Both the position numbers and the translations under genes were made by a program. 64,000 nt of DNA from Alloteropsis semialata (Eukaryota > Streptophyta > Magnoliopsida > Poales > Poaceae). The notes under the pieces are model-generated. The model made no database searches and was not told where the DNA came from. It saw nothing but the letters and a program-made list of their open reading frames with translations. The stretch covers positions 21,974,743 to 22,038,742 of the forward strand of contig CM014270.1 in the NCBI GenBank assembly GCA_004135705.1, in the 5' to 3' direction. Below are positions 12,154 to 22,144 of the stretch, piece after piece (position 1 is the first letter of the stretch; the number at the start of each line of letters is the position of its first letter).

Positions 12154-12739
12154 TGTCGGGGATAGACCCCCGAGGGTACCCAGAAGGCGGATTGGCCCAA
12201 CCAGCAGGGGGCGGCCCAATCCGAGTGCTATCGGGCCGGTTTGTCAGACTGGGTGGCCCACCACTCGGGAGGCCCACCAGTCGGGCGAACCGGATGACTA
12301 CGACGGCGCGCGCGGCAAGGAAGCAGGCAGCGTATCTTGCAAGAAGATCGGAGATCAAGATAAGCTAGCCGGAATTCTAGGGAAAGATATCTGTAATCGT
12401 TATAGGATCGAATCCTTGTATTTCGAGTAGGTTACAATCTCTAGCCGACTTGTAACTCAAGGCAACCGGACTATATAAGGTGTCTTGGGACCCCCCCTCC
12501 AAAACACGAGCAATCATTCAACCTAGGACAGAACCCAACTACGGAGATCCTTCAGGAACTTCATACACAGCAATCCATACACCCAACACAGGACGTAGGG
12601 TATTACGTCATCTCGACGGCCCGAACCTGTTCAATCCTTGCGTCTTGTGTTACCATCGTCTTATGATCCTCGATCTGTCCCTCAACAAATCAACCACATA
12701 GGCTACCCTGTGTGGACTGCCGGGTCCATAAATCCGACA
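12154..12739 (+). repeat. 3' LTR
   Basis: 586 bp, matching the 5' LTR at about 98%. Its last 172 bp are present again after the single N at 12770, which is an assembly artefact. Confidence 0.95.
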
Positions 12740-12971
12740 CCTCACAAATCATTGTCAAAATATAAGCCANCAGCAATCCATACACCAACACAGGACGTAG
12801 GGTATTACGTCATCTCGACGGCCCGAACCTGTTCAATCCTTGCGTCTTGTGTTACCATCGTCTTATGATCCTCGATCTGTCCCTCAACAAATCAACCACA
12901 TAGGCTACCCTGTGTGGACTGCCGGGTCCATAAATCCGACACCTCACAAATCATTGTCAAAATATAAGCCA
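12568..12971 (+). other. Assembly duplication around a single N
   Basis: Bases 12568-12769 (end of the LTR, the CCTCA duplication and 25 bp of flank) recur at 12771-12971. The copies are identical apart from one C missing, and a lone N at 12770 separates them. Real tandem duplication would not normally leave an N at the join, so I read this as two contig ends placed side by side without merging. Confidence 0.9.
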
Positions 12972-13087
12972 CCACTGAGAAACTTCCCGAAAACCAAATA
13001 AATCAAAAAAATGAAAAGATACTATATCAAGTGAAAAAAATATACACAAATGGTTAATGTATCAACTAAGATGAAAGGAAAACCTAC

Positions 13088-13143
13088 TGGGTGATTGCAG
13101 CATTTTCTCAGTTGCATAAGTATATTGTTCAGAGCAAGCTTCT
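13088..13143 (-). pseudogene. SNF2-family ATPase exon fragment
   Basis: The minus strand encodes an 18-residue block KLALNNILMQLRKCCNHP. It matches the conserved LxxxxMQLRKxCNHP block found between the two helicase lobes of SNF2/ISWI/CHD-type chromatin remodellers. The block ends exactly at a GT donor (gtaggt), and an AG acceptor-like site lies just upstream. No other SNF2 exon is recognisable nearby, so this is one isolated exon, probably captured or left over from a larger gene. Too short to name the subfamily. Confidence 0.6.
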
Positions 13144-14408
13144 TGCCAGCACAAGAATATGCAATTAGCTTAGATGTAAAACGTGAGTTAGCAAGAACAT
13201 TGTGCACAAGCTTAATAATAAATGTCGCCGCTCTCCTTACATACTGCTCGCACAGAATACTCAGAAGTGCACAAGTGGCTCAGAAGTGCACAAGTGGCTA
13301 CCTGAGTTGGAGGCATTGAATCCGGAGTTCTTAAAGCCTCCTAGCTCTCGCTCGCACCAGAGCGCTCGATGCCCCCGCCGTGGCATGGGGAGGCACCAGC
13401 TGTCTCTAGCCATAATTGCAAAAAAGCCCTTTTGCTTTTCAGAAATCAAGCCTTACTCTAATTTAAATATTGTTATTAGATATTGTTTTGACTTTCGTAA
13501 ATTAACCATTACTTCTATTCAAGCAATGTTCTCAAGCATTGTCACAAATAAACCCTCCTACTTTTTAAAATCAATCCGCACTCTCAGTAGATGTTATTAT
13601 TAGACATTGTTACAAATAGACTATCTGGATTTTCATAAATTAACCAAAACTCCTATCGAACAATTGTTCTCAGGCATTGTCATAAATAGACTCTCTGACT
13701 TTTTAAATATCAATCCACACTCCAAATCAACCAACTCGTAGCATTAAACTTGTTTTTGATATTTTCAGATATATCTCCAAAGAAATTTTTATTCCAATGT
13801 GACGAAGGAAAACTTGATAATCTAAAGTGATATGCAGGGTATTTGTTTTCATGCTAAGGACCCTTTGATTAATTGACACTATTTAGGCTCTAAACTAATA
13901 TGCGCAACTAAAACCTGCAAGAAGTAGATCTGGCTTGATGGTACCTTTGTTTGATGTCACGTGCCACCATTTGTCATTGAATGACTTCTATGTTTAATAC
14001 CATATTAAAGCTTCTTGTTGCTCAAATTGTTTATTATTTTTTATGGACTATGGTCTAAAATGCTTATTGCTGCTTGAACTTCCCACATATAACTTTTGTT
14101 TTTACAAAACACATTACAAACGCAGACACTCACACACGCACAATATTGTTGTGACCTACTCTGGATGCTATGCATCTAACAAGAGATGGATCCGCTAGCA
14201 TGGGGATTTGGATGGTTTGACAAGAACAAATATGTTCCACAAGCATGGCTTTGCTTTTCACTGATATGTAACTTTCTGCAAAAATATTTATTGCTTCGTA
14301 TTTCGATCCATATAGGGAGAGATTTGTGTCTACTACATCGTACAGAATATCAAATGATATAATTATATATGTTTTTAATGTCTTTATATATAACATTTTC
14401 ATTGTAGA

Positions 14409-14435
14409 GCGCGCAAAGCGCGCAAAATGTTCTAG
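14409..14435 (+). other. Helitron-like 3' terminus
   Basis: A perfect 6-bp stem GCGCGC-AAA-GCGCGC (14409-14423), eight bases, then CTAG (14432-14435) followed by T. This fits the hairpin plus CTRR|T rule for Helitron 3' ends. It lies just before the coding remains of the ANTH pseudogene. Confidence 0.6.
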
Positions 14436-15042
14436 TGAAAAGAAAGAACAGGGCCGGGACAGGTTGCTGCATATCTCCACCAGCGCCAGCTCCCAGTCCG
14501 CCTTCCTTAGCTCCGCGGCCGGCGTATGCCTGCCGAGGTCACCACCGGAGCATCCCCCGATTCCGATGGGAATGCGACCCAGCTGCTGTCGGTGCCGTTC
14601 GTGGCCGGTGGCGCGGAGAAGAGCGCGAGCGCGAGCTTGTTCCCCTGCTCGTCCGCGATGGCGGCGGGATCTCTAAGGTCAACCAGATCAGCCTGACGCG
14701 CCTGATCGGCCTTGGTGGCCGTCAGCGCCAATCGGGTGGTATCAGCGCCGTAACGCTCCGGTGCCGGGAGCGCCCTGATGCTATCCATGTTGACGTAATC
14801 CGGGGCTCGTCTTGCTCGCAGACATCAGATTGGTCCACTGATTGCGGTGGTAGCGGCGAGCCGCGGCCCGCCCGGCTACGCTCCTGCAGGAACTGCTCGA
14901 GCATCTCAAGGAGCTTCTCATCAATGGGCTTGACCTCGGGGTAGTCGGAGGATCGCGCGACGCTGACGTCGTCGCACCAGGCGTAGAAGGCGAGAAGGAT
15001 GTCGATCTGCTTGGCGGTGCTGACGTAGGTCTCGAACATCTT

Positions 15043-15250
15043 TGTCAAAGTGGCTGTCTGCGTCTGTGTATAGCTGTTAGGATCACTGTGATTCTATTCA
15101 GCAGTCCGAGTCTCTCGGCTCACTCCGACTCGTCCGGCCACTATGCCCGCCATGCACGGCACTCGCGTGGATCGGATGGCATGCAGCGTCTTGTATATGT
15201 ACACCTCTGAAGAGTAATACAATTCGCGTGTTGCCCTTCATCCTCATTCA
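15043..15250 (+). repeat. Copia 5' LTR
   Basis: 208 bp from TGTCAAAGTGG to CTCATTCA. A TATA-like 'tgtatatgta' lies near 15192. Confidence 0.95.
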
Positions 15251-15264
15251 TGGTATCAAACGCC
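15251..15264 (+). other. Copia primer-binding site
   Basis: TGGTATCAAACGCC directly abuts the LTR and matches the start of the initiator tRNA-Met complement (TGGTATCAGAGC) apart from small changes. Confidence 0.8.
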
Positions 15265-15315
15265 TACTGATTCTCCACCGCTTCCGCTCCCTCTCATCCC
15301 TCTCTCTTCTCTGTC

Positions 15316-18300
15316 ATGGCACCGGGTTCTTCTTCCTCCGACTCCACTAACCCCTTCGCCAGTGAGCCGGTGGCCATCTCCGCGGCGATGGCGCAGCTGA
15401 TCAACATCAAGTCTCACGTTCCCGTGACTCTTGATCTCGGCGACTCCAACTTCAGCATCTGGCGCACTTTCTTCAACATTGTGTTCCGCAAGTTTGGCCT
15501 CGTCCATAATGTCAACGGCACCGTTGACGCCCGCGCCATGCGCGCCGACGTCGAGTGGACGCAGATCGACACCTGCATCGTCTCCTGGCTCTACACCACG
15601 CTCTCCACCAATCTTCTCGGCGGTCATCCAGCCCGACGACAACGCCTACACCACCTGGTCTGCCATCGGCTCCTAGTTCCTCGACAACATCGTGCAACGC
15701 ACGGTTCAGGCGCGGCAAAAGCTTCACGCCCACAGCCAGGGCGACATGACGATCACCACGTACTGTGGCAAGATCAAGGCCTTGGCGGACAATCTCCGCG
15801 ACGTCGGCGCACCCCTCACCGATCAGGAGCTCGTCATCAACCTTCTGAGCGGCCTGAACGAGAAGTTCGCACACTGCACTCCGACGATCTCCGCGTCGCG
15901 GCCGTCCATGACGTTCCTCCAGGCGCAATTCTTTCTCCTTCAAGAAGAGGTCTGGGCTGCTAATTGGGTGCAGAGGGCCATGTCTACCGCTCTTCTCTCT
16001 GCCTCCCGATCCGTCGGCACCTCCACCAACGCGCCCGCCGCCGGATCCGCTTCCATTCCAACAGCTCCACCGGCCAACTCTGGCAACGGCGCTGCAGGCG
16101 GTTCTGATCGCCCCTGCAAGCGCAAGAAGCAATTCGGCCACTCCAACTCCTCCTCTAGCTGCCCGAACGCGGGTGCCATCACTGGTGCATCCCGCGGCGC
16201 GCCCGTGGCGTCCTGGGTGAATCCCTGGACTGGCGTCGTGCAAGCATGGCCCATCGTCCACCTCCCAACAGCCCCACCGGCTCCTGGCGTTCTCAGTGCA
16301 TGTCCCAGCACTGCGCTGCACCAGTCGCTGCACGCCCAGCATGCCCCTGCTGGCATGTTGCCGCCTGCCCTATACCAGGCGCTCACCGGCCTCTCGCTAC
16401 AGTCATCCCCACCAAGCGCCACTGACTGGGTGTTCGACACCGGCACGTCGTCGCACATGGCCGGCCACTCTGGTATGCTTTCCTCCATTTCCCCTTCATC
16501 CTCTCGGATCATTGTTGGGAACAGGGCCTCCCTGCCTGTGCAGTGCACCGGCCATGGTTTTCTCTCCACTTCTTCCTCTCCCTTTTCTCTTTACTTGAGT
16601 GATGTCCTTTTCTCTCCTTCCTTGATTCATAATCTTGTTTCTGTCCATCGTCTTACACAAGATAATTCTGTATCTGTTGAATTTGACCCTCTTGGTTTCT
16701 CCGTAAAGGATCTTCACAGCAAGGCGGTTCTCCTCTGCAGTGAGAGCTCCGGCGACCTCTACCCGCTGCGTCCTTCCACACTGTCGACCTCCATTGGTCT
16801 CCATGTCATAGTCGACCTGTGGCACGCTCGATTGGGTCATCCAGGGCGCCCTGCTTTCACTCGTATCATGTCCTCTTTAGATTTTCATTGTACACCGACC
16901 AATAAGCATTCGTGCACCTCTTGTCGCATTGGCAAACATGTTCGGCTTCCTTTCAGTGAATCAACTACTGTTTCTCCTTTTCCTTTCTGTCTCTTGCACT
17001 ATGATGTTTGGACATCTCCTGTTACTAGCAATTCAGGCTTCCAATATTACCTTGTTGTGCTTGATGACTACACTCACTACATTTGGACGTTCTCGCTTCA
17101 CCGCAAGTCCGACATTCTACCCACGCTAGTCTCGTTTCGTGCATTTGTGCAGACGCAATTCGGCGGCCGATCATGGCGTTCCAAACGGACAATGGCCACG
17201 AGTTCGATAATGCCGCCTTTCGCTCATTTCTCGCTGCGCGTGGCATCGTCCTCCGGCTAACTTGCCCCTACACTTCGCAACAGAATGGCCGCGCGGAACA
17301 CATTCTACGCACTCTCAACGACTCTACCCGCACCATGCTTCTCCATGCCGGCGTGCCGCTCTCGTTCTGGCCTCACACGCTGCATACTGCCACTCTTCTA
17401 CTCAATCGCAGACCTTGCACCCCACACAACAATGTCACGCCGTTCTTCCTTCTGTTCAGTTCGGATCCTGACTACTCACACCTCAGAGTTTTTGGCTGCC
17501 AGTGCTTTCCCAACACTACCGCGACATCGCCTCATAAGCTAGCGCCACGCTCCGTCTCGTGTGTGTTCTTGGGCTACCCTAACAACACCAAAGGATACCG
17601 CTGCTACGATCCTGCCTTCGGGCGTGTTATTACTTCACGTCAGGTCGTCTTCGACGAACATGTCTTTCCTTTTCGTTAGGATCGGTTGCTGGATCCAATA
17701 CCGTCGACACCGTCGCCGCCCTACATTGAGCAGGTGCCACTTTTGCCACCTCATGGTCGTCCTGTGGGTCAGGTGCCACCCGTGGCCACGCCGCCGCCGT
17801 CAGCTGCTCCGGAGATGCTGGCGCCACCGCTGCCCCCACGTGCCGCTGGATTCTTCGGCGTCTTCTGTGTCCTTGCCTGCCACGACCCTGGCTCTCGTTC
17901 CTCCTGCTCCGGAGGCCGCTCCCGACGACACTACGCCCGCGCTTAATGCTCCAGGCTCGATCCCCGTCACGTCCACACCTCCTCCTCCGCCGCCTCCCGT
18001 GGGTCATCCCATCGTGATGCGTCGCCAGGACGGCATTGTTCGACCCAATCTGCGCTACGCCAACTCTGCGGAGGTCGACGACGTCCCGTGCACGGTCCGT
18101 GCCGTGCTCCGTGACCCTGCCTGGTTCGCGGCCATGCAGGATGAGTTCCGTGCGCTCAAGGACAACGGCACCTAGGAGCTGGTGCCTCGACCTTGCGGTG
18201 CCCATGTCATTTCAGGAAAATGGATCTTCAAGAAGAAATTCCATGCTGACGGATCACTGGAACGCCGGAAGGCTCGATGGGTTGTGCGTGGTTTCTCGCA

Positions 18301-19654
18301 GTGCCCCAGTCTGGATTTTGATCAGACATTCTCCCCCGTGGTGAAGCCGGCGATGATTCGCACGGTCCTACACCTGGCCGCGGCGCGCAACTAGCCTGTA
18401 CACCAGCTTGACATCAAGAATGCTTTTCTCCATGGTGATCTCGAGGAGTAGGTGTATTGTCAGCAACCGACGGGCTTCGTCGACACCACACAGCCAGACG
18501 CGGTCTGCCTCCTCCGTAAATCACTCTACGGCCTCAAGCAGGCGCCCAGGGATTGGTTCACATGTTTCTCCACGCATCTGCACCAACTCGACTTCGTTCC
18601 TGCCAAGTCCGATAGCTCTCTCTTCATCCTTCGCCATGGCGCGGCTGAAGCTCATTTGCTGTTGTACGTCGACGACATTGTCCTTGCTGCCTCGACACCA
18701 GAGCTTCTGCATCGCACCATTGATCAACTTCGTCTTGAGTTCGCGATGAAGGACTTGGGACCTGTTCACTTCTTCCTTGGCATTCAGGTACGGCGGACGG
18801 ACGACAGTTTCTTCCTGTCTTAGGCCCAGTACGCCGACGAGGTCTTCGACCGCGCCGGGATGATGAACTGCACGCCGGTTTCCACTCCGACAGACCTCAA
18901 GGGCAAGGTGTCTGCCGCCTCAGGCACACCGATGCATGATCCGACGCTGTATCGTAGCATCGTCGGTGCGCTCCAATATCTAACCCTCACGCGCCCGGAC
19001 CTCACCTACACCGTACAACAAGCATGTCTTCATATGCATGCTCCCACTAATGTGCACTAGGCTTTGGTGAAACGGATCCTTCGCTACGTTCGTGGCACCG
19101 CTACCAAGGGACTGCAGCTCCGGCGATCGACCACGCCAACACTCATCGCGTATTCAGACGCGGACTGGGCAGGATGCCCCGACATGCGACGCTCGACATC
19201 GGGCTTCTGCATCTTCTTCGGCGACTCTCTGGTGTCATGGTCCTCCAAACGTCAAGCCGTCGTCTCTCGGTCCAGTGCGGAGGCCGAATACCGAGGCATG
19301 GCGAACGCTGCCGCTGAGTGCTGCTGGCTACGCCATCTTCTGGGCGAGCTCCACATCAAGATTGACAAGGCGACATTGCTCTATTGTGACAATATGTCTG
19401 TTGTCTATCTCACAGAGAACCCAGTCCACCATGGCCGAACCAAACACATCGAACTGGATGTTCATTTCATTCGGGAGAAGGTGGCCATTGGTGAAGTCCG
19501 AGTTCGTCATGTTCCAATGAGGCAGCAGGTCACCGACATCATGACCAAGGGCTTGCTGAAGGCGCTATTCGACGATTTTCGGTCCAGTTTGTGGATCGTC
19601 GACGACGCACGAACTACGGGGGGTGTCAAAGTGGCTGAGTGCGTCTGTGTATAG
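15316..19654 (+). pseudogene. Copia gag-pol polyprotein, degenerate
   Basis: The frame opens with an ATG at 15316. In order: gag (to about 16100), aspartic protease with DTG near 16435, the GAG-pre-integrase zinc region (LWHARLGHPG...CTSC) near 16820-16940, integrase core (16970-17500), RT with KNAFLHGDL near 18415, YGLKQAPRDW near 18527 and YVDD near 18665, and RNase H with SDADWAGC near 19155. Frameshifts occur near 15620, 17165 and 17900. Seven stops interrupt the frame at 15674, 17677, 18173, 18392, 18449, 18821 and 19058, and all are TAG. The final stop lies in the 3' LTR. No intact protein can be made. Confidence 0.9.
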
Positions 19655-19831
19655 CTGTTAGGATCACCGTGTTTCTGTTCAGCTGTCCGAGTCTCTCGGC
19701 TCGCTCCGACTCGTCCGGCCACGATGCCCGCCATCCGCGGCACTCGCGTGGATCGGTTGGCGTGCAGCGTCTTGTATATGTGCACCTCTAAAGAGTAATA
19801 CAATTCGCGTGTTGCACTTGATCCTCATTCA
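19624..19831 (+). repeat. Copia 3' LTR
   Basis: 208 bp, same ends as the 5' LTR. The pol frame runs about 30 bp into it. Confidence 0.95.
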
Positions 19832-20640
19832 ATCTTGACGCACTCCGGGTAGTCCATGTCAAAGAAGCGATGGAGCAGAACGGCGAGCGCGGCAGAGATG
19901 TCCCCGTAGAGCTGGAAGCTCTCCTTGAGCAGCGGGTAGAGCGCGGCGAGCACGACGCGGCTGTTCCTGGTGGCGCCCGCGGGGCGGCGCGAGGAAGCGG
20001 TCGAGGAGCTGCCGCAGCTAACGCGCGCGGACCAGGAGCGCCTCAGGGTCCATGTTGGCGAACGACGCCATCGCCTGCACGGGCGGTGACGATGCGCCGC
20101 CGCCGCCTATGGTGCCGTAGTCATAGGCGAATCGCACAATGCGGGGTGGGGGGAGGATCGGAGGAGGGGAGGCGTGGAAGCGGACGCGCTCATCGAGGTA
20201 GAGTGCGTAGGCGCGGACGAAGGCAGAGTGTTCCCAGGATGCGGCTTGCGTCTAGTCATGGAAGTCGAGGAGCAGCGAGAGGACGGCTCGCAGGCGCCTC
20301 CCAGTGGGCGCCGGGAGGAGGAGCTCCCCGCGGAGGTGCAGGCCCCCCTCGGTGGCGAAGTGGCGCAGCAGCGTGAGGCACTTGACGGCGACGACGTAGT
20401 CACGGGTGCGGGAGAGGCGGTGCGCGAGGGAGGCGACGCAGGCGCGGTGGGAATGGGCGGCGGCGAGGTGGAGCACCTCGGCCGCGCGGTGGTCGTCGGG
20501 CGGGGTGTCATCATGGGAGGTGGCGCGCCCGATGGCGACGTCGAGGTCGGGCTTGACGGTGCTCGAGACCCTGGCGATGCCCTTGCGGGGCTGAGATGAG
20601 GATGGCGCGGATGGAGATGGATGCGGAGGGGATGGGATCA

Positions 20641-21656
20641 GCGCGGCAGAGATGGAAAGAAAAGAGAGAGAGGTAGTAGGGGGCGTGATTGATGGGTGCG
20701 GGTCGGGGGTGCGGGTTCACAGGAAGTGCCGGTGGAAAATAAAACAGCGAACAAAGTACGAAATGTTTTAGAAAGGCCAGTTTTTTCCAAGAAGCAAAAA
20801 CTTTGGTCATTCTTTAGCTGTCGTGTGGTCTCAACTGGGGGATATGTAAGAGGGTATGGGTGTGTTTTAAAGTGGGAGCCATTTTCAAAAGTGTTGGATC
20901 CTTCTTGTATAGATACAAAAGGGGCCATAGCCTTAACCTTATTTAAAAAGTAGAGTGTACAGTGGAATCCTACGTAGTGCTCCCAATCCTACAGGCAGCT
21001 TGGCTCCTATGGCTGATTTTCTAAATCCTCTTCTTCTTCGATCGACAGCTAACTCTTCCTCTGGAGAAAGCAAGGGTGAGTACTTATGGAAGGGTACTCA
21101 GCGAATCCCACAGTTGTTTATGCAAGTTTTCAAGGTATAGTCGCTACTTCGATTGTTTGCCAGAAAGCCAATTTTATGCACATTGAGTATGATTATAGCT
21201 TTTGAATAGGAAATAAAGAGCATGTATAATTATACGTGGGTTGTTGGTCCTGGAGGGGAATTCAATCTCCCTGCCAGTCCCTTAAGTTTTAAGAGCATCA
21301 GGATCCATCAGCAATTCCCTGAGCCAGCATCTGCCTTATTCCAAACCCCACTCAGGACGAAGCGTGAGTCACATGGTTGTTCATAAAACCAAATTATGAA
21401 TAACCAATGGGAGGTTTAACCAAGCGAGCTTTTAACAGTGAGACTCGGCTATCCAGATAGATTTATCACTTTACAGAGATTATACACTTTGTCCACACGT
21501 CCGATCAGCCTATACCTCATACACACAGACGGTACTTTTTTTGCGGGTACACACAGACGGTACTAACCTACGAGATTCGTACCCACCAGCGTCTATATCT
21601 AGACACTTTCGCTAGATCCGCCCACGGATAGCACTAGGGTCCAACACAAGGGCCAC
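20641..21656. other. Pseudogene upstream region and old LTR-like sequence
   Basis: The first 300 bp lie upstream of the ANTH pseudogene and show no clear promoter. From about 20960 on, the sequence resembles the inner part of the large solo LTR at 33148-36379: 'gggtgagtactta...gggtactcag' and then 'tatcactttacagagattat' followed by 'cactttgtccacacgtc', in the same order. I read it as an old fragment of a similar LTR. It continues into the inverted-repeat arm. Confidence 0.45.
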
Positions 21657-21962
21657 ACTACGTCCACTTGTGGACACCAACCCAGGAAAGAGGAATGCAT
21701 CAAAAATGGCATACAATACCAACAGGTCCTCCATACCTCAACCCGTGACCCGTGCCGACCAGACCCAGGCTAAGCAAAGCTTCTGCTCCGGTATATCAGT
21801 TGCCCATCATGGCCCCATGGAGCAGGTTACTAGGTTCAGTTGGTGGTGTGTGAATCAAGGCCTCACATGTATAGGTACCCCCGAGTACCATTTTGGCACG
21901 TGCGGTTGTAAAGTTTATTAGAAAGACTTGCCCATGAACCGGACTTTATGTGACCAGAGTAA

Positions 21963-22129
21963 GGGGGCGTTTGGTACAGCTCATCCAAAAACAGCTCATC
22001 CAAAAACAACTTATCAAGTTGTTTTGGTGAAACTAAAAACACCAGCTTTATGCAGCTTTAAGTTGTTTTTTCAAAACAGCTTCACGCAGTGCCTCGTTTT
22101 ACGCAAAATAGGTACTACCAAAGGGGCCC
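21963..22129. mobile_element. Tourist-like MITE
   Basis: A 167-bp element with inverted ends GGGGGCGTTTGGTAC and GGGCCCCTTTGGTAG (3' end read inverted) and a TAA duplication (21960-21962 and 22130-22132), as for PIF/Harbinger MITEs. The mirror position in the right arm (about 63365) has a single TAA and no insert, so it is the empty site. Confidence 0.85.
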
Positions 22130-22144
22130 TAAGCTTCCTAGATA

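Larger units (their letters stand above)
8984..12739 (+). mobile_element. Complete non-autonomous Gypsy-like LTR element
   Basis: A 3756-bp element with two LTRs (8984-9567 and 12154-12739), a primer-binding site at 9570-9587, a purine tract before 12154 and a 5-bp target duplication CCTCA (8979-8983 and 12740-12744). No protein domain is found inside; the open frames lie in tandem repeats. By eye the LTRs differ by about ten transitions and one 2-bp indel, that is about 1.7%, so the insertion is young. Its internal segments match the element at 1-3991 in inverted orientation. Confidence 0.95.
12972..14435 (+). mobile_element. Possible Helitron, 3' part
   Basis: The sequence ends in a GC-rich hairpin (14409-14423) and CTAG followed by T, the 3' signature of Helitrons. 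No 5' TC end could be placed, so the start given is only the right edge of the assembly duplication; the LTR element at 8984 may lie inside the same Helitron. An SNF2 exon fragment at 13088-13143 would fit gene capture. The stretch 13440-13740 holds a diverged repeat of about 150 bp ('gacattgttacaaatagact' / 'ggcattgtcataaatagact'). No transposase was seen. Confidence 0.45.
15043..19831 (+). mobile_element. Copia LTR retrotransposon
   Basis: A 4789-bp element with 208-bp LTRs, a primer-binding site matching initiator tRNA-Met, a purine tract before 19624 and a 5-bp target duplication ATCTT (15038-15042 and 19832-19836). The polyprotein order protease, integrase, RT, RNase H is that of Copia. 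Short LTRs and the gag sequence suggest the Ale/Hopscotch lineage. LTRs differ at about 16 of 208 positions by eye, so this is older than the Gypsy-like insertions here. The body is dead but structurally complete. Confidence 0.95.
14507..20640 (-). pseudogene. ANTH-domain clathrin assembly protein pseudogene
   Basis: Read on the minus strand from about 20640 down to 19837, then from 15042 down to 14507, this resembles plant AP180/CALM-like adaptors, which bind phosphoinositides and clathrin at sites of endocytosis. The N-terminal part has KPDLDVAIGRATSHDD and a block with VALYPL-type features (AALYPLLKESFQLYGDI). The left part has FYAWCDDVSVARSSDYPEV, then MDSIRALPAPE and GNKLALALF near the C-terminus, the usual order for the family. 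It is dead: in-frame stops at 20252-20254 and 20018-20020, a frameshift near 19978, another near 14750-14790, no clear start Met, and a Copia insertion at an ATCTT target. Leaving out the insert and one target copy keeps the frame, so Copia landed in what was then a continuous frame. The locus has no intron in the parts seen. Confidence 0.8.

Noticed and set aside
15251..15264. tRNA-Met-like sequence
   Set aside because: Only the primer-binding complement of the tRNA 3' end; no cloverleaf follows. No tRNA or rRNA gene was found elsewhere.
19870..20599. GC-rich plus-strand frames of 140-170 codons
   Set aside because: They are shadows of the minus-strand ANTH pseudogene, whose frame gives the recognisable protein.
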